12,797 nt of DNA from Candidatus Woesearchaeota archaeon (lineage in GTDB: Archaea; Nanobdellota; Nanobdellia; Woesearchaeales; ARS49), in assembly GCA_026394935.1 (NCBI GenBank), contig JAPLZR010000021.1:1-12797 (forward strand), in the 5' to 3' direction. Positions 12,788 through 12,797 of this stretch are shown piece after piece (the stretch's first letter is position 1; every line of letters starts with the position of its first letter). The translations under genes were made by a program, and so were the position numbers. The notes beneath the pieces are model-generated. The model saw only the letters and a program-made list of their open reading frames with translations, was not told the DNA's origin and did not search any database.

Positions 12788-12797
12788 ACTACTATTT

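Overview
The window looks like a piece of a DPANN-type archaeal genome, possibly from the Woesearchaeota/Pacearchaeota side (lineage is my inference; no rRNA marker is present). The archaeal evidence is direct: an archaeo-eukaryotic primase in the fused PriS-PriL form, a complete Hef helicase-nuclease, a small archaeal Toprim protein, a TraB-family protein, a PRC-barrel protein, a tRNA gene without encoded CCA, and TATA boxes about 26-29 bp upstream of start codons with no room for a leader. Genes are small, densely packed and often abut or overlap.

Layout. 1-1070 (-): fused primase, cut by the window edge. 1123-1470 (+): Toprim protein, sharing one TATA element with the primase. 1421-2123 (-): lipoprotein gene broken by a 13-bp tandem duplication. 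2231-3067 (+): HtpX protease, tail-to-tail with 3064-4224 (-), a bacterial-type S-adenosylmethionine synthetase. 4327-4854 (+): HTH-CBS regulator divergent from metK, with a three-half-site inverted repeat over its own TATA box. 4851-7025 (-): Hef, preceded on the same strand by a small membrane protein and an S2P-like membrane protein that lacks the HExxH residues. 8151-8290: long inverted repeats. 8270-8968 (-): TraB-like protein. 9054-9344 (+): PRC-barrel. 9404-9814 (+): unknown protein. 9816-10127 (-): DUF212-type PAP2 protein. 10166-10236 (-): tRNA-Gly(CCC). 10237-10523: intergenic region with five back-to-back hairpins. 10524-11942 (+): coupled three-gene operon (29-residue helical repeat protein, zinc-finger protein, coiled-coil protein). 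11939-12787 (-): UbiA-family prenyltransferase resembling decaprenyl-phosphate phosphoribosyltransferase.

Themes. Genome maintenance (primase, Toprim, Hef) and membrane/envelope functions (HtpX, S2P-like, PAP2-like, UbiA) dominate. The + strand is strongly T- and G-rich throughout, so genes on opposite strands use nearly opposite synonymous codons. Three convergent gene pairs share a four-base TTAR double stop. The least explained parts are the 10524-11942 operon, the hairpin array before it, the metK/HTH-CBS intergenic operator, the catalytically altered S2P homologue and the frameshifted lipoprotein.
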